Position numbers and translations under genes: made by a program | NCBI GenBank assembly: GCA_025345505.1 | Contig: JANVCC010000018.1 | Coordinates: 56,067,656 to 56,131,655, forward strand | DNA: 64,000 bases | From: Todiramphus chloris collaris | Taxonomy: Eukaryota; Chordata; Aves; Coraciiformes; Alcedinidae | Direction: 5' to 3' | Part shown: positions 1 to 11,145 of the stretch, piece by piece | Layout: each line of letters begins with the position of its first letter | Position numbering within the stretch: position 1 is the stretch's first letter | The notes under the pieces: model-generated | The model's database searches: none | The model's input: the letters and a program-made list of their open reading frames with translations, nothing else | What the model was told of the DNA's origin: nothing

Positions 1-1425
1 GTTAAGCCAGTATGTGTTGGAAATGGCTCAGGTATAATTAGTGTGCTTTATTGTCGTGGGAGTTGATTTTTGCTGTGCCATTTTGGGGTTTTTGAGGTGG
101 TGGTGGCATTTTTTGTGGCCTTTCTGGGGTTTCGGTGTTCTAGGGATGTTCTGGGCACTTAGAACTGTTGCTGTACTCATTGGTTGCTTAATTCCTTGAA
201 ATATTGTGTCATACCCAAAACTACTACTCTGTGTCTCTGAAGTCCCCTGTGAAGGAAATAGTAATACTGTCTTGCTTGAGAACGTTATTTCATAAGCATT
301 TCTTTTGTTGATGGGTTGTTGTTGTTGAAGAAGTTGTTTTGTCTTGTTTCTACTGACACTCATCCCTTCATTTGCACTGATTTTTAGAGCTCTGCAGTAG
401 CAGATTTCTTTTACCATATGACTGTATGAGTATCAGTATTAGCATGGAGAAGGGATGGCTGTTACTGAAAGTCATCAGGTATTAGGAGACTGTGTATGGC
501 AACAGTATTACTTAAGGTGGTCAAAGCAGCACTGTGTTATGGAGATAACTCCATGAACATTCGAGAAGCACCAATATACGTGATGATGGGCCCTGTAAAT
601 AACCCTGAAGAAATCAAAGCTTTTCTTCAGAGCAAGGTTTGAATTTTGTGCAGTAAATAATGCATCACACCACACACTGCAAAAGGATGTGAAAAGTAAG
701 TATTAAAGAGATGTTCATTAAGTGTGCACCATCTATCTGGCTCACTGCATGAGGCAGGTGTTCCCTTGAAGTGGTCTGTAATTAAAGACTACATCAATAA
801 CACACAGATGAAGGAGAGACTTGTCTGCCTCATCATTTCTCGACTCTGGAACCTTAATGACATCCTTTGATTATTGTGTATCAGTGTGTCTCTCCCAGTT
901 CTGCTGCCTTAATTAAGTTTCTTGTGAGCTAGAAAACAGTGTCCAAGTGTTTCAAGTATTGTTTTCAACAAGGAAGAAGTATTTTAGAAAATCTCATTTT
1001 AGGAATTAAAAGCTTCTTATTTTTTTCATACCCTTCTCAACTGAGAAATGATTAAGAAATCCAGAGGGGAATTTGCTGCTGATGTCCATGTAAAATTCCA
1101 GTTCACATATACTTTAATGAGATTAAGGTAGGATTTGGGGAGGGAAACCAAGTACCTTTGTTTAAATCTGATCTAATGAAGAGACCACATTTGTTGCCCA
1201 CAAAATAGGTAACTGTGTAGTGAAGAATTGTGTGAATATCTTTGCTTTGAAGGGATCTCAACTGATCCACATTCTAGTGTGAATTCCAGCATAAAGATTT
1301 GAATGCAAATTATTTTATTTTTCTCCTCGAGTAGTTTGACATGCTAGAGGTGTATATGTATATTTTTGTTATGTTTTCATAATACTTTTAACTCTTGCTT
1401 TTCTTTCCTTGTGCATTCACCACAG
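1..1425 (+). other. TPD52L1 intron sequence, no exon seen
   Basis: Intronic by position, upstream of the microexon. I saw no CR1, LTR or recognised exon. A 48-codon ORF at 496-642 and a 129-codon minus-strand ORF at 28-417 have no recognisable similarity and are treated as chance. Confidence 0.6.
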
Positions 1426-1440
1426 GTCGCATTCAATTGG
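1426..1440 (+). CDS. TPD52L1: TPD52L1 15-nt microexon (SHSIG)
   Basis: A strong polypyrimidine tract and CACAG acceptor (about 1395-1425) precede the 15-nt exon, and GTAAGA follows it. With two bases of an Arg codon from the upstream exon it reads R-SHSI-G, the segment found in the longer human TPD52L1 isoform. It enters and leaves in the same codon phase, so inclusion or skipping keeps the frame. Confidence 0.9.
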
Positions 1441-4400
1441 GTAAGACACATTACTCTCCTTAAATTCTGCCTTCTGCATTTGACAGGATTTGTTTTATGG
1501 AATGCAATGCAGTAGTTACTTTCCTTTCAGCAGTGTTATGTATGATAAAAACATAAGCTACCTAAACTGTAATGCCTCATTTTTACAGCATGGTGAGTAT
1601 AATAAGAGAAGGACTGGACTAAGTGGCTAGAGTGTGTTTACCTTGCTCTTGAGCAGATTAGTCTCAAATTCAAGTAATGAACACATACAAAAGTTGTTGC
1701 TCTTGGGAAAACTTTTTGATGCATAATGCCATTCTCTCAACCATCTTTTTCTGTCAGAGGTTGGAACATAAACAACAAATGCTCAGTAAAAATTCTATTC
1801 AGCCAGCAAGAGTTTTTAAAAGATTGTATAAAGTATTTAATTATCTCTTCTTCAGTAAAGCAAATGTGTATTAGTCACAAAGTGCACATGGCGACTCTTC
1901 AAAAGCCTTGAGTCCTGGTGAAATTTCCAATAGTAGGCCAAGTTCTTAACATGACTAACAGGATCTTTAATACTTAGGGCATGAATTTATTGATGCTGTA
2001 AAGCACTTCAGTATATCATGAATTTATCAGCCTAGGTTGACCTTCCTATCTTACTGTGACATGAAACTACAGTGTTAACGTTTAGTGACCTTTGTCATGA
2101 AGGATGTCTGTTCTGTGCCTCTGCACTGATCAACATCAATGATATGTATGGCTTCAAAAAAGCTTAATGTTTTAGGCTTTTAGTAAAAGAATATGTTGTC
2201 ACTCTTCCTGTAACTTGCATCCTTACCTCTTTAGAGAAATTAAAATATGAACTCAGTAAAATACGCGCTTAGTATTCAGATTGTCTGTCACATGCCATCT
2301 CTCAGCTGTGTGAATTTAATTTGGCACAATGTAATCTTCTTACTTAAACCTTCCTATTTGGAATGTTTTGCTATTAGAAGAGGAACAGCCTATGTTGAAA
2401 TACTTCCAAACTCTTCTTTTTGACCATTTGTCATGTGTTACAAGACTAAAATGGCACGCATCCTTGTTTAATTTAGCTAGGATTTGCTACACTTGTGAAA
2501 CGTTTGGGCTAATCTTTTGTAAGTCTTAAAAATGATGTGAAAAATTGAAAATGAAACACTTGCATTGTCTGCTGTCAGTTCTTATCTATCTGAGCTTAGC
2601 AGAAGCCTTAAAATACACACAAGAGCAAACAGTTTGTGTAAGAGCGCTCTGTCCCACCTGCTTGCCAAATAGCTCTCCCCCCCCCGAATATTTACTCTTG
2701 AAAAAAAACCAATCTTTTATGTGTATATAGAAACAATGCTGCTCTGAATTTGTATAGTTTAGAACAAACACATGTGCTGTTCACATGAGAGCTTTAATTT
2801 TTTTTAACGCTATAATCATTCTTTGCTTGATTACAGCCAAATGTTGGTGTCCATTAAAGTAAAGCTCTCGCTGTTCTTAATGAGACCAGGCTGCAGCTGT
2901 CAGTCACCACTGAAAGTAGCCTGCATTAATTTTTGAAGCAATACCTACCCTTACAGTGCACAGTTTACTTAAAATGTTCAGATCTAAATGTGGGCAGTTC
3001 TTACACTCCAAATAAAGATTCTTATTCAGAACAGGCTTGACATTTCTCAGGAGCAGGGAACAGGTGATGCTGTGATAGCAGACTTGACTTTGGTGGTTCC
3101 TGTGGGAGAATGTGGCTAACGTAAGTCAAGTAATTAGAGTGAGCTGCCATCTGCAGGGTTAAAGGTGGGGAAGACTATTTGGGGATCTTTGAGTGATGCA
3201 GAGGCTTCATCCTCTGCTTACCAACCTTCTGATACTCTTGCTGCTGGGAAGTCTGAGGACAGAAATGTCTCAAGGAGGGCTGGATGAGAGCTGTGGCAAA
3301 TGACTTTCTACCCTTGGTAGTGTTGAGGTGTGAAGGAGGAGATGAAATGTCCAAGAGCCACAACTGAGAGAGTTGCCTCTGATTGAAGAAACCTCTTGTC
3401 TAGGTAGACTGTTGCGCAGGAGCCTATACAAATCGGGTGCCAGTGATGTTTGGATTGTATACACTGTGCATGCAAGAAAGACAATTTCCTACTTACCTAC
3501 TGCCTTGAACCATCTCTGTTTATGTTCACAAACCCAAGGCATACTGTACTCGCCCAGCACAGAGCTCATCGGTGTGGAGGTAGATCACCATTTCTCTGTC
3601 ACATGTTTCATGTCTCTGGAGATAGCAGGGGTCTGTCCCATTTAAGTGGATATTGCCAGGAGCAGTTTTGCATCGTTCTTTTGAGCCCTATTAAAATGCT
3701 ATTGGTTGACTTGAAAATATGGTGGTAAGATCTTCAGTGCTAAAAGTGAGCTGGAATTCACAGGTGAGTTTGAAAAGCTGTTGCCATCAGGAGAGGAAGA
3801 GTTTCATTGCTCCTGAAAATACGTATTTTTTTAAAGTTAATTTTAAATTAAAAAAAAAAAAGTTATAATCATGTTGCAAACTGGATTTTACAGCTTTTTT
3901 TCCTTATCTTTTGCTTTCATCCCACAGTTACTCTATTCGCCATTCCATAAGCATGCCTGCAATGAGGTAATATGCTACCCATATTCTGTTTGCTATGGTG
4001 ATGTTCAACAGTGTAATGAGGGGGGATTTACATACTTTGATCCTGATCCTGCAGTTTTTAGCTGGATGAATAGTCCCACTTCAATCAATTAAGGTTATTC
4101 GTGTAGATCAGAGCTGCAGAACAGGCCATCTGTGGTTTGTTGTTTTTTTTCTTTTAATTGTATTAACTGTTTAATCTCTTGTACAAGCCTTTGAGTAAAT
4201 GAAGCAGTTTGGAGATGCATTTGGGTAGTTGATGCCAGGTTTGTGTTACTGAATCTGAAATTCAGTTGTTCTGCTGTCTCTAGAACATCATTCAAAGCCC
4301 ATTAATGTCAGAGATGCTTTCCACTCCAGCATGCTTTGGATCATGCTCCTATGGAGGGATTTTATATGAGTGCTTTCATATTTTAATGGCTATAATCATG

Positions 4401-7400
4401 CTTTACTTGACTGCAGCCAAATGATGTCTGTTCAAGTCAAGCTCCAACTGTTTTCAATAAAACTAGGATTCAGTTTTATTTTTACCCCCTTGGCCTCTAA
4501 ATATATGAATATCCCCACACCTTGCATGTGGGGAAAACAAATCTAACTATATGGAAATTCAGATTCAGCAGGTGGATAGTTTAAGGCAAGTGTTCAGCAG
4601 TGTGACCTATGGGTCAAATCTAAGTCATAATACTCAGTTTCTCTCTCCTTTTGACCCTTCTTGCCCTATGAAAAATTTGTCACCTCTTTAACAGAAACCA
4701 AAAGTAAATCTGCATTATTTTTTCAACTGGCCTCCATTTGCCCATCCCTTAATTTAGAGTCAGTTTATCTTAGCATGATGAGGGACACGATGTAAATGTA
4801 TTTGCAGAAATAAAGGCCATCATCAGGCTCCTGGTAGGTTCCCAAAATGTGCAAATACGATGAACTGGAACACTAAAATTTTAGCAGCCATTGGCTTCTT
4901 CGCTTTGTAAAATGAAGCGCAGGTTCCTGCATGTGTTTGCCTTTTCCCATGGCTGACCCAGAGGCATAGGCAGCTGCCAGGATAAAGTGGTTCTGCCCCA
5001 TTGTTCCACTGTGAGGAACCTCTGTTATGGTTAAACATCACTGTAGTTTTATTTCATATAGGAACACATGGATGTAGTAGTTTTAGTGTATCCTCTTGGC
5101 CATATTGTTAGGAGGTACCCTGTGCTTTCAGTGGTAGTAGTTTATATAATCTTTCTGGATATAATACAATAGACAGGTGGAAAAAAAGACAAAAGTGAAG
5201 AACTAAACATGCCATTAAGGAACTGCTTCATTATACTGCACAGGACTTACAGAGATCCTGTCACTGCTGTCGTGTTCTGTTGTGTTGTGTGCAGAGAGAA
5301 AGGCAGACAAAAGCTTAGCTTTCAGAGGGGCATCCTAGGAACGCTGTCTCCTTAAAGTCTTTGAAAGCAGCAGGACACTCCTGCAGTCATAAAGTCATGG
5401 AGTGTGAGGGGGACAGGATTACTCAAAGGCATTTGGGACCCACTTCCTGTGTTGTTCTAATCTTCATCCTAGCCTCAGGACATTTAAACTGTCGTCTTTT
5501 TAATTATGTAGACTATGAACTTGCTCATCAGCTGAAAAAAAAAAATGGTAATTTCTTTGCAGCAACAGCACAAGTGGATCAAACCATAGAAATGCACAGC
5601 ACTACAGTCAGCATTCTCTGCTTGTTCTGAGAACATGATAAATGTATCAGAGGGTAGGCAGGCCAGTCACTGGTTTCAATTACCAGGCAGGTTCTGCTCT
5701 TGCAAATTTGTAGCTAAAAATTTCTCATTTGATTACCATAATTGGATTTGACTGAGAGAGCACAAGTGACTATTCATACCTTATCAGTCTATAGCCCTGT
5801 GCTGCCAACCAGCCTTCACTCTGTCCTTGCATTGTTGCCTGGTAAGAACTGATCAACTTGTGGAGCTACCCCATTACATTCACAACTGACTCTTTTCTTC
5901 AACTTTCTTTTTCTCCTAGAAATTCTCCGACATTCAAATCATTTGAAGAGAAGGTTGAGACCACGGTCACAAGCCTTAAGGTAAAGGTTAGAGGCCATGG
6001 TCCATGGATATGCTTGTTAAAGGGAGACAGCTTAGTTATCCCTATCATTTTTAGAGGACACCAGATGAATTTGCTGTTCCATCAAGAGTTTTATGAACTG
6101 CGACAGTTTTGATGGAAAATGAAGGCAATATGCAAACAAATAGTCTTTCTCTTCTGTGTTACTAGAAATGACTTCTGGCATCTGTTGAAGTAAACAAGTG
6201 GCCTCAAAAATTCAAAAAATATGGCCATGCTAAAATGGAAAGCAGAGACATCTTGTAGGGTGTGACCATGGTTGATAATGATGTGCGAGGCAGAGCCATC
6301 TGGAGATTCAAGGTCAGATTTTGAAAGCAGCGTGGCCTCATGAGCTTTGTGCTGTGCCCTGCCAGCCAGCCAGAGCCATGTGCCTGCAGAGTGAATTTCC
6401 ACCCCTGAGCTACACTCCTTTTGATACTAGAAATGTACTCACCAAGTGCCCCATACTCAGCTGGTGAGAGCTGTCATGTAATTCAAGTGTGACTCATGCC
6501 ACTAGTGTGGCTCTTAGCACTGAACTCATCTTTCTTTACTGCAGGTGTGTTTGCCTCTTAAATTTCAGTGTTTCGTCAGAATTTAAATTTTTTAAACTCT
6601 ATGGACATATTTGCTGTGGGATAGGAAGATCTGATGGCAAAGTTACCAGTTATCACTAATCTCACTTGTTAAGGCTCTTATTCAGCAGGACAGAGCATGG
6701 CCAGCTTGCAGTGAGCAAGTCTTTGCTGCATTGTAAGGCACATTCAAGGGGGCAACAAGAGGGTTTGTCCTAATTGTTCTTATTCATCAGATAAAGTCAA
6801 GCGTGCTCATAAAACAGCATTTTACTTTGCTGCCTTAGAAAGATTCCAACACATTCCAAATACAGTCTGTCAGTGGACAAGGGCAAAATCAATCATCCAT
6901 CATTTTAGGGGGAACTGAAAATACATAATAATAATATAAGAATAATGACAAACAGCATTACAACCTGGAAAACATTAAAAAGGCAAGAAAATGGCCTTCC
7001 ACTTGGGACAGAAGGACATTCCTTGTTAAGGAAAATGCAAATTACAACTAGAACTGATGCAGCGGGTGCACAGGGAAGGTCTATCTTTTCCATGCCACAT
7101 GTGCTCTTAGATCATCCTTTAAGGGATCTTTAATTCAGCAGGACAAAACAAAAAGTCTGGAGTCTAAAGTCATCTTCCACACCGCATGAAACTTTGACTG
7201 TCCATCTTAATTGGCAAACCCACTGACATTTTCTGAAATACTCTCTTTCTGTATTTTTTTCCTTTATTTCATTTCTATGTGCAAATGGAGAAAGGATATT
7301 ACAGTTATAGATCTAGCGTGCCACCAACATAGGCTGTGGACAACTGGGGGTGTCTCATCACTGTTCTTCCTTTTCCCTGCCTCTGTTCCAAGACTTGTAA

Positions 7401-9520
7401 GTTGGGACAGGGAGAGAAATCAGAGGCCATCCCTTCAATTCTAAGATCCTGTTGTGGTCTGAAAAAATAAACAGCTTCCCAGAGAGGCTTCTGAAAAAAA
7501 AAAAAAGAACAGAACAGTGGTAGCCTTATCATCTTTGCCCTGCCCTCCCATATTAGCTACAGGTCTACAGTGGTCCTACAACGTTCTGTAGTCACTCAAA
7601 ACTGATATCTGATTTCATACCTTTAGAAGTCAAATTTAAAATTAGATTTGCTCCTGGAGTTTGGACTTTGGGTTGCATCTTTCTTGGTAGAGTGCATTAG
7701 TTAAGCTTCCCCTGGAAATCAACAGGACCTGGGTGCCCAACTCTCTTCAACTTTTCTGAAAATGGAAACACTGACAAATTAAATGTTTGTATAAACTCTG
7801 GGGTATTGGCCAGAGGCATTCAGTAAAGTGACATCATTCTTGTTTTCAGATGGAAAAGCAGGCAGAAAAGCAAACAGAAAATGAAACTGCATTAATGGTT
7901 CAGAGTTTGAGGCATCCACATTCAGATGCACCTCATCTGAGTCATCTGAAATAATGCAGGAATATTCACAATTCCTCTGAAGAGTGAATCGATGTTCTTT
8001 TGAGAATTTAAATTAGCAAATACAAGTTATGGGTTTTGCCATGAAAACTTAACAGTAGCTTCACTAGGCAGTGGCTGCTTCTTCACAGTAAGTTCTGAGC
8101 CTAACAGCATTTAACAATATATGCCTTTTGTATTGCTGTTTGCAAAAACCAGTGATGGACTCATACTTTCTGAAAGTCGGCACAGCACACTAGACTGGAT
8201 ACAGATTTGTATCTCTCGAGATGGCAGCTTTTAGTAACTGTGACTCAAAATGTCTGAGCAAATATCAAGCCTGTTACTACCTTATTTTATTGAACTTTCA
8301 AGCTAGGCAAGCTCCTGTGCTATCTGATGAAACAAAGGGTTACACAGGATTAACCCTTTGGAAACTTAGGACACAAAGTTCGTTTAATTAAAATAATCTT
8401 CCTAAGCATCCAGTGTCTGACAGGCTGGAAAAATGCCAGCTTGTCCTTAAGTCCTGCTGCAGTTCTTGGATGGAGTAAAAAGTTTTGCCTTATTTTCAGG
8501 CTTCAGTCAACTTTAAGTGGGCGTATCAACAAGCCAAACTGCAAAAGAACGTTCTCTTACCAAGATGACCCAGTCAAACAACTTTGTCTCTTTATTGCTT
8601 AGTCATGATCATTTCCAAGTCTTTAGGTAAAGCTCCATCTGTGTTAGGAGAACTCTATTTCAGAGACTTAGTCTTACTGGGTTTTATTTTTAATACTGAT
8701 ATTTACAAATTCAGAAAACTAAAGCATTTTGCATGTAGATGACCTGTGAGCACATTGTCATTATGTTCCATGAATGTAATTTGGTATCTCTTCCTACCCC
8801 TTCCCCACAGGAAAATGGTGTGAGCAGTAAGTAGGTAGCTACAAGTACTTAAAGAGAGACAAGCTGATGGTTTTGTTCTTTGGTTACTATATACCTGCTA
8901 GTGTCCAAAATCCCAGTAAGGTTTATGTATTTTGAGAACAGCTGTGTTACCATTGCTGGTGGATGAGACACTTTACTCAGCAGCTGAATCAGTTCATTTT
9001 AATACCTATCTTAACCAGCCTGCATAGAACTGGAAAAAAAACAGTGGAACCAGTGTGAGCTACTCATGTTTAGAACCGCGCTAAGTTTACTGGTAGGATC
9101 TAGGAGCCTGCCTGGGATCTACTTTCAGGACAAGTTCCTTTAAGCGTATGATAAATGCCACTGGCAGATTTTATGACTGCAGCCTAGAAGTTTAGAAATC
9201 AGGGGAGGAAAGAGGTTGCCTTGTTTGACTGGTTTTATAGCTTTTGTTTAAGGAAATGCCAACCCCATGTCTTCTCTGCCTGCTTTGAACAGTTTCCAGC
9301 CCTCCATGGCCATGGGGTGGAATGCAAATGGGACTTGCTACATTGTGAGCATAGGAACTTGCTGTTCTCTTTGTTTGCCTTGTTTCAGACCAAGGTTGGT
9401 GGGACAGGCCATACAGGGGGCAGCTTTGAAGAAGTTCTCAGCTCCACAGCCCATGCCAGTGCTCAGAGCTCTCTTGCGGGCACCCGACTCCCGGAAAGCG
9501 AAGAAGAGCTTCAGTGTTAG
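1426..9520 (+). CDS. TPD52L1: TPD52L1 (tumor protein D52-like 1, D53), C-terminal part, four exons; gene continues left of window
   Basis: D52-family proteins are small cytosolic coiled-coil adaptors that form homo- and heteromers and are linked to vesicle traffic and cell-cycle progression. Only the C-terminal 81 or so residues are in the window. The exons join in phase: 1426-1440 (SHSIG), 3928-3966 (YSIRHSISMPAM), 5920-5980 (NSPTFKSFEEKV...TSLK) and 9389-9520 (TKVGGT...EEELQC, stop TAG). The order and residues match human TPD52L1 from memory, including the final EEELQC. The N-terminal coiled-coil exons and the exon ending in the family motif KKFGDM were looked for in 1-1425 and are absent, so they must lie upstream. 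All introns have GT-AG ends. HDDC2 lies tail-to-tail downstream, as in mammals. The first two exons are multiples of three and are probably used alternatively. Identity is near certain; expression and isoform use cannot be seen here. Confidence 0.95.
2809..2895 (+). repeat. Duplicated intronic segment, copy A (direct, with 4389-4473)
   Basis: This segment aligns by eye with 4389-4473 at roughly 75-80 percent. Both contain TATAATCAT, a CTTGA...CAGCCAAATG block and a common AAGCTC core, in the same order and orientation. Weaker similarity extends left to about 2783. The copies lie on either side of the 39-nt TPD52L1 exon. Family unknown: either a local duplication or two copies of an old dispersed repeat. 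Confidence 0.6.
3928..3966 (+). CDS. TPD52L1: TPD52L1 39-nt exon (YSIRHSISMPAM)
   Basis: Acceptor CCCACAG at 3921-3927 and donor GTAATA at 3967. The exon reads on from the microexon as (G)YSIRHSISMPAM(R). It is Ser/Arg-rich, matches the extended human isoform, and has length 3n with the same entry and exit phase. In mammals alternative splicing in this part of D53 is reported to affect 14-3-3 binding. Confidence 0.93.
4389..4473 (+). repeat. Duplicated intronic segment, copy B
   Basis: Partner of 2809-2895, in direct orientation 1.58 kb away and about 420 bases downstream of the 39-nt exon. It has the same TATAATCAT and CAGCCAAATG blocks with a few substitutions and small gaps toward the right end. 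Confidence 0.6.
5920..5980 (+). CDS. TPD52L1: TPD52L1 exon (NSPTFKSFEEKVETTVTSLK)
   Basis: The acceptor is a pyrimidine tract ending in CTCCTAG (5919) and the donor is GTAAAG at 5981. The first base completes the split Arg codon, then 20 codons give the most conserved C-terminal D52-family block. It ends in phase 0. Without splicing the frame stays open to 6109, which could give a truncated read-through form, but there is no support for it. Confidence 0.95.
5981..9388 (+). other. Last TPD52L1 intron, no feature recognised
   Basis: 3.4 kb between the 61-nt exon and the terminal exon. Base composition is ordinary, with no CR1, LTR or long simple repeat apart from a short A run near 7494-7506. 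Confidence 0.6.
9389..9520 (+). CDS. TPD52L1: TPD52L1 terminal coding exon
   Basis: Acceptor TGTTTCAG at 9381-9388. Forty-three codons run TKVGGTGHTGGSFEEVLSS through EEELQC and end at TAG 9518-9520. The block GGSFEEVLSSTAHASAQS is shared with human TPD52L1; the stretch before the last EEELQC is more variable, as expected for this tail. Confidence 0.95.
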   Translation, partial: TKVGGTGHTGGSFEEVLSSTAHASAQSSLAGTRLPESEEELQC

Positions 9521-11145
9521 ACTGCAGGCCCTCCTGAGCCTCACAAGCCTCTCTTTAAAGACTTACCCAGCCAGTGATTTTTAGACCTGCCTTGCCTCCC
9601 AACTTGTGCAACAAAGTTTTGTCAGCTTTGGAAAATTGCCTCCCTGGCCTTGTCCTGGAGAAACGTTTCCTCTCTCTATTTGTATTTTGGATGGACCATT
9701 TATGATGTACTTTGTAGACCACAGAAACCACACGCGTCATTGACTTTTAATGCTCTAAATTTCTTAAGTGACCAAAATAGTTTTAATTTTCATTTAACTT
9801 CCCTCCAACAACCTCCCAGTCTCTGTTTCATATTTCTTTTAGTTTAATGTTTTCTATTTGTTGGTTTCCAACTCCCCTCTCAGTGCCACGTCAGACATAT
9901 GGACCTAGAGCTGTGCAAAGATTTCTACTGCCAGCAACAGTCCATATACCAGCTGTCTACCAGCCACACCAGGTGCCCTTTGCTCAGGAGAGTCTGTATA
10001 TGACCTCATTCCTAACAGAATTAAAATCACTTATTGTCACAAAAAGTTTTTTCTCTTTCACTGGTACAGTCTGGCATTGCCCTCCATGCAGTAGGCAGCA
10101 GAGTAAGGAGGACAGGAAGAGACACCCAGCTATTCATCTAGAAACTGCACCGATCACAGCTGCTGATTTAAGAGCATCATTGTAGCTGGAAAAGCTTCAG
10201 TTTAAAAATGTTCTATTGCTTGCTCTCTGTGGTTTGGTAGAACTTGACAGTGTAAGTTAATTGCAGAAAGAAGTGGAGTGGAGGGAACCTCTATTATTTT
10301 TGCCTCCCTGTCTTCCCCTCAGAAATAAGGGAAGGTATATTTATGAGCCTCAGTAAAGACACAGCCTTAAGTGAAAAAATACAAACCCAACAACTGGCTT
10401 AAGACGTGCCATAGGTTAGAGAGCCTTCAGTCCACATTTCAGAGCTGCTACCATAAACCCCAGTATCTTACACACGATGAGGCGATACTTCACTTTTGGT
10501 GTCAGATGTTGTTGTGCTTCACTCCAGGATTTAATTCTATGAACCACATTTTATCTGCTTAATCACCAAGAGCCAGTCATCTCTCGGCTTTGATTCAGCA
10601 TGTTTTCTCACATCCTTTTAACATTTTTTCCTAAGAAAAGAGCAGCACACTTGTGATGCTCTCTTGCTGTCTAGTGAGCCTGTGTCAGCCTGCATGTTGC
10701 ATTCTTCAGTTCACCAGACTGAGATGAGCACAACTTTTATCAATGAGGTATAAACAAGATGGGAAAACACAGTCTGGCTACTTTCAAAGTGGATTCATTT
10801 TTAGCCAAAGCTTCAAATCAGTGTTAGCAAGTTTGACATTGCAGACCGCTTAAAATCTTGTGAGAAAACTTGGCTTTAAGTGATTATTCCCCCCCTGCCC
10901 CGGTGTGGCTTTTGTTGTAGTTTTTACATAGTTGAAAGTCCTTTCATAATGTTCCACTGGACAGAAGTTAACTTTGGACATTTATATCAAATGCCTCTTT
11001 AGTGTGATTTTTTAGCATGGAAGCAACTCTAATTCTTTTTTTTTTTTTAGTAGTTTTTTTGTGACAGTTTGCTAGCTTATTTTATGTAGTTTTGAGCATA
11101 AATGTGAATTTATTTAAATAAAGAAGATATTAATGGTCAACTTAG
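9521..11145 (+). other. TPD52L1: TPD52L1 3' UTR with poly(A) signal
   Basis: The non-coding region after the TAG stop has no recognised repeat. The first strong poly(A) signal is AATAAA at 11,117-11,122, preceded by T-rich sequence and followed by a GT-rich stretch near 11,140-11,155, so cleavage is placed near 11,140. A second AATAAA at 12,153-12,158 could give a longer form. The end point is inferred. Confidence 0.6.

Noticed and set aside
5858-6109. Extended TPD52L1 reading past the 5980 splice donor
   Set aside because: The donor and the next exon's acceptor and phase are good, and the read-through residues are unlike the family; kept only as a remote isoform.
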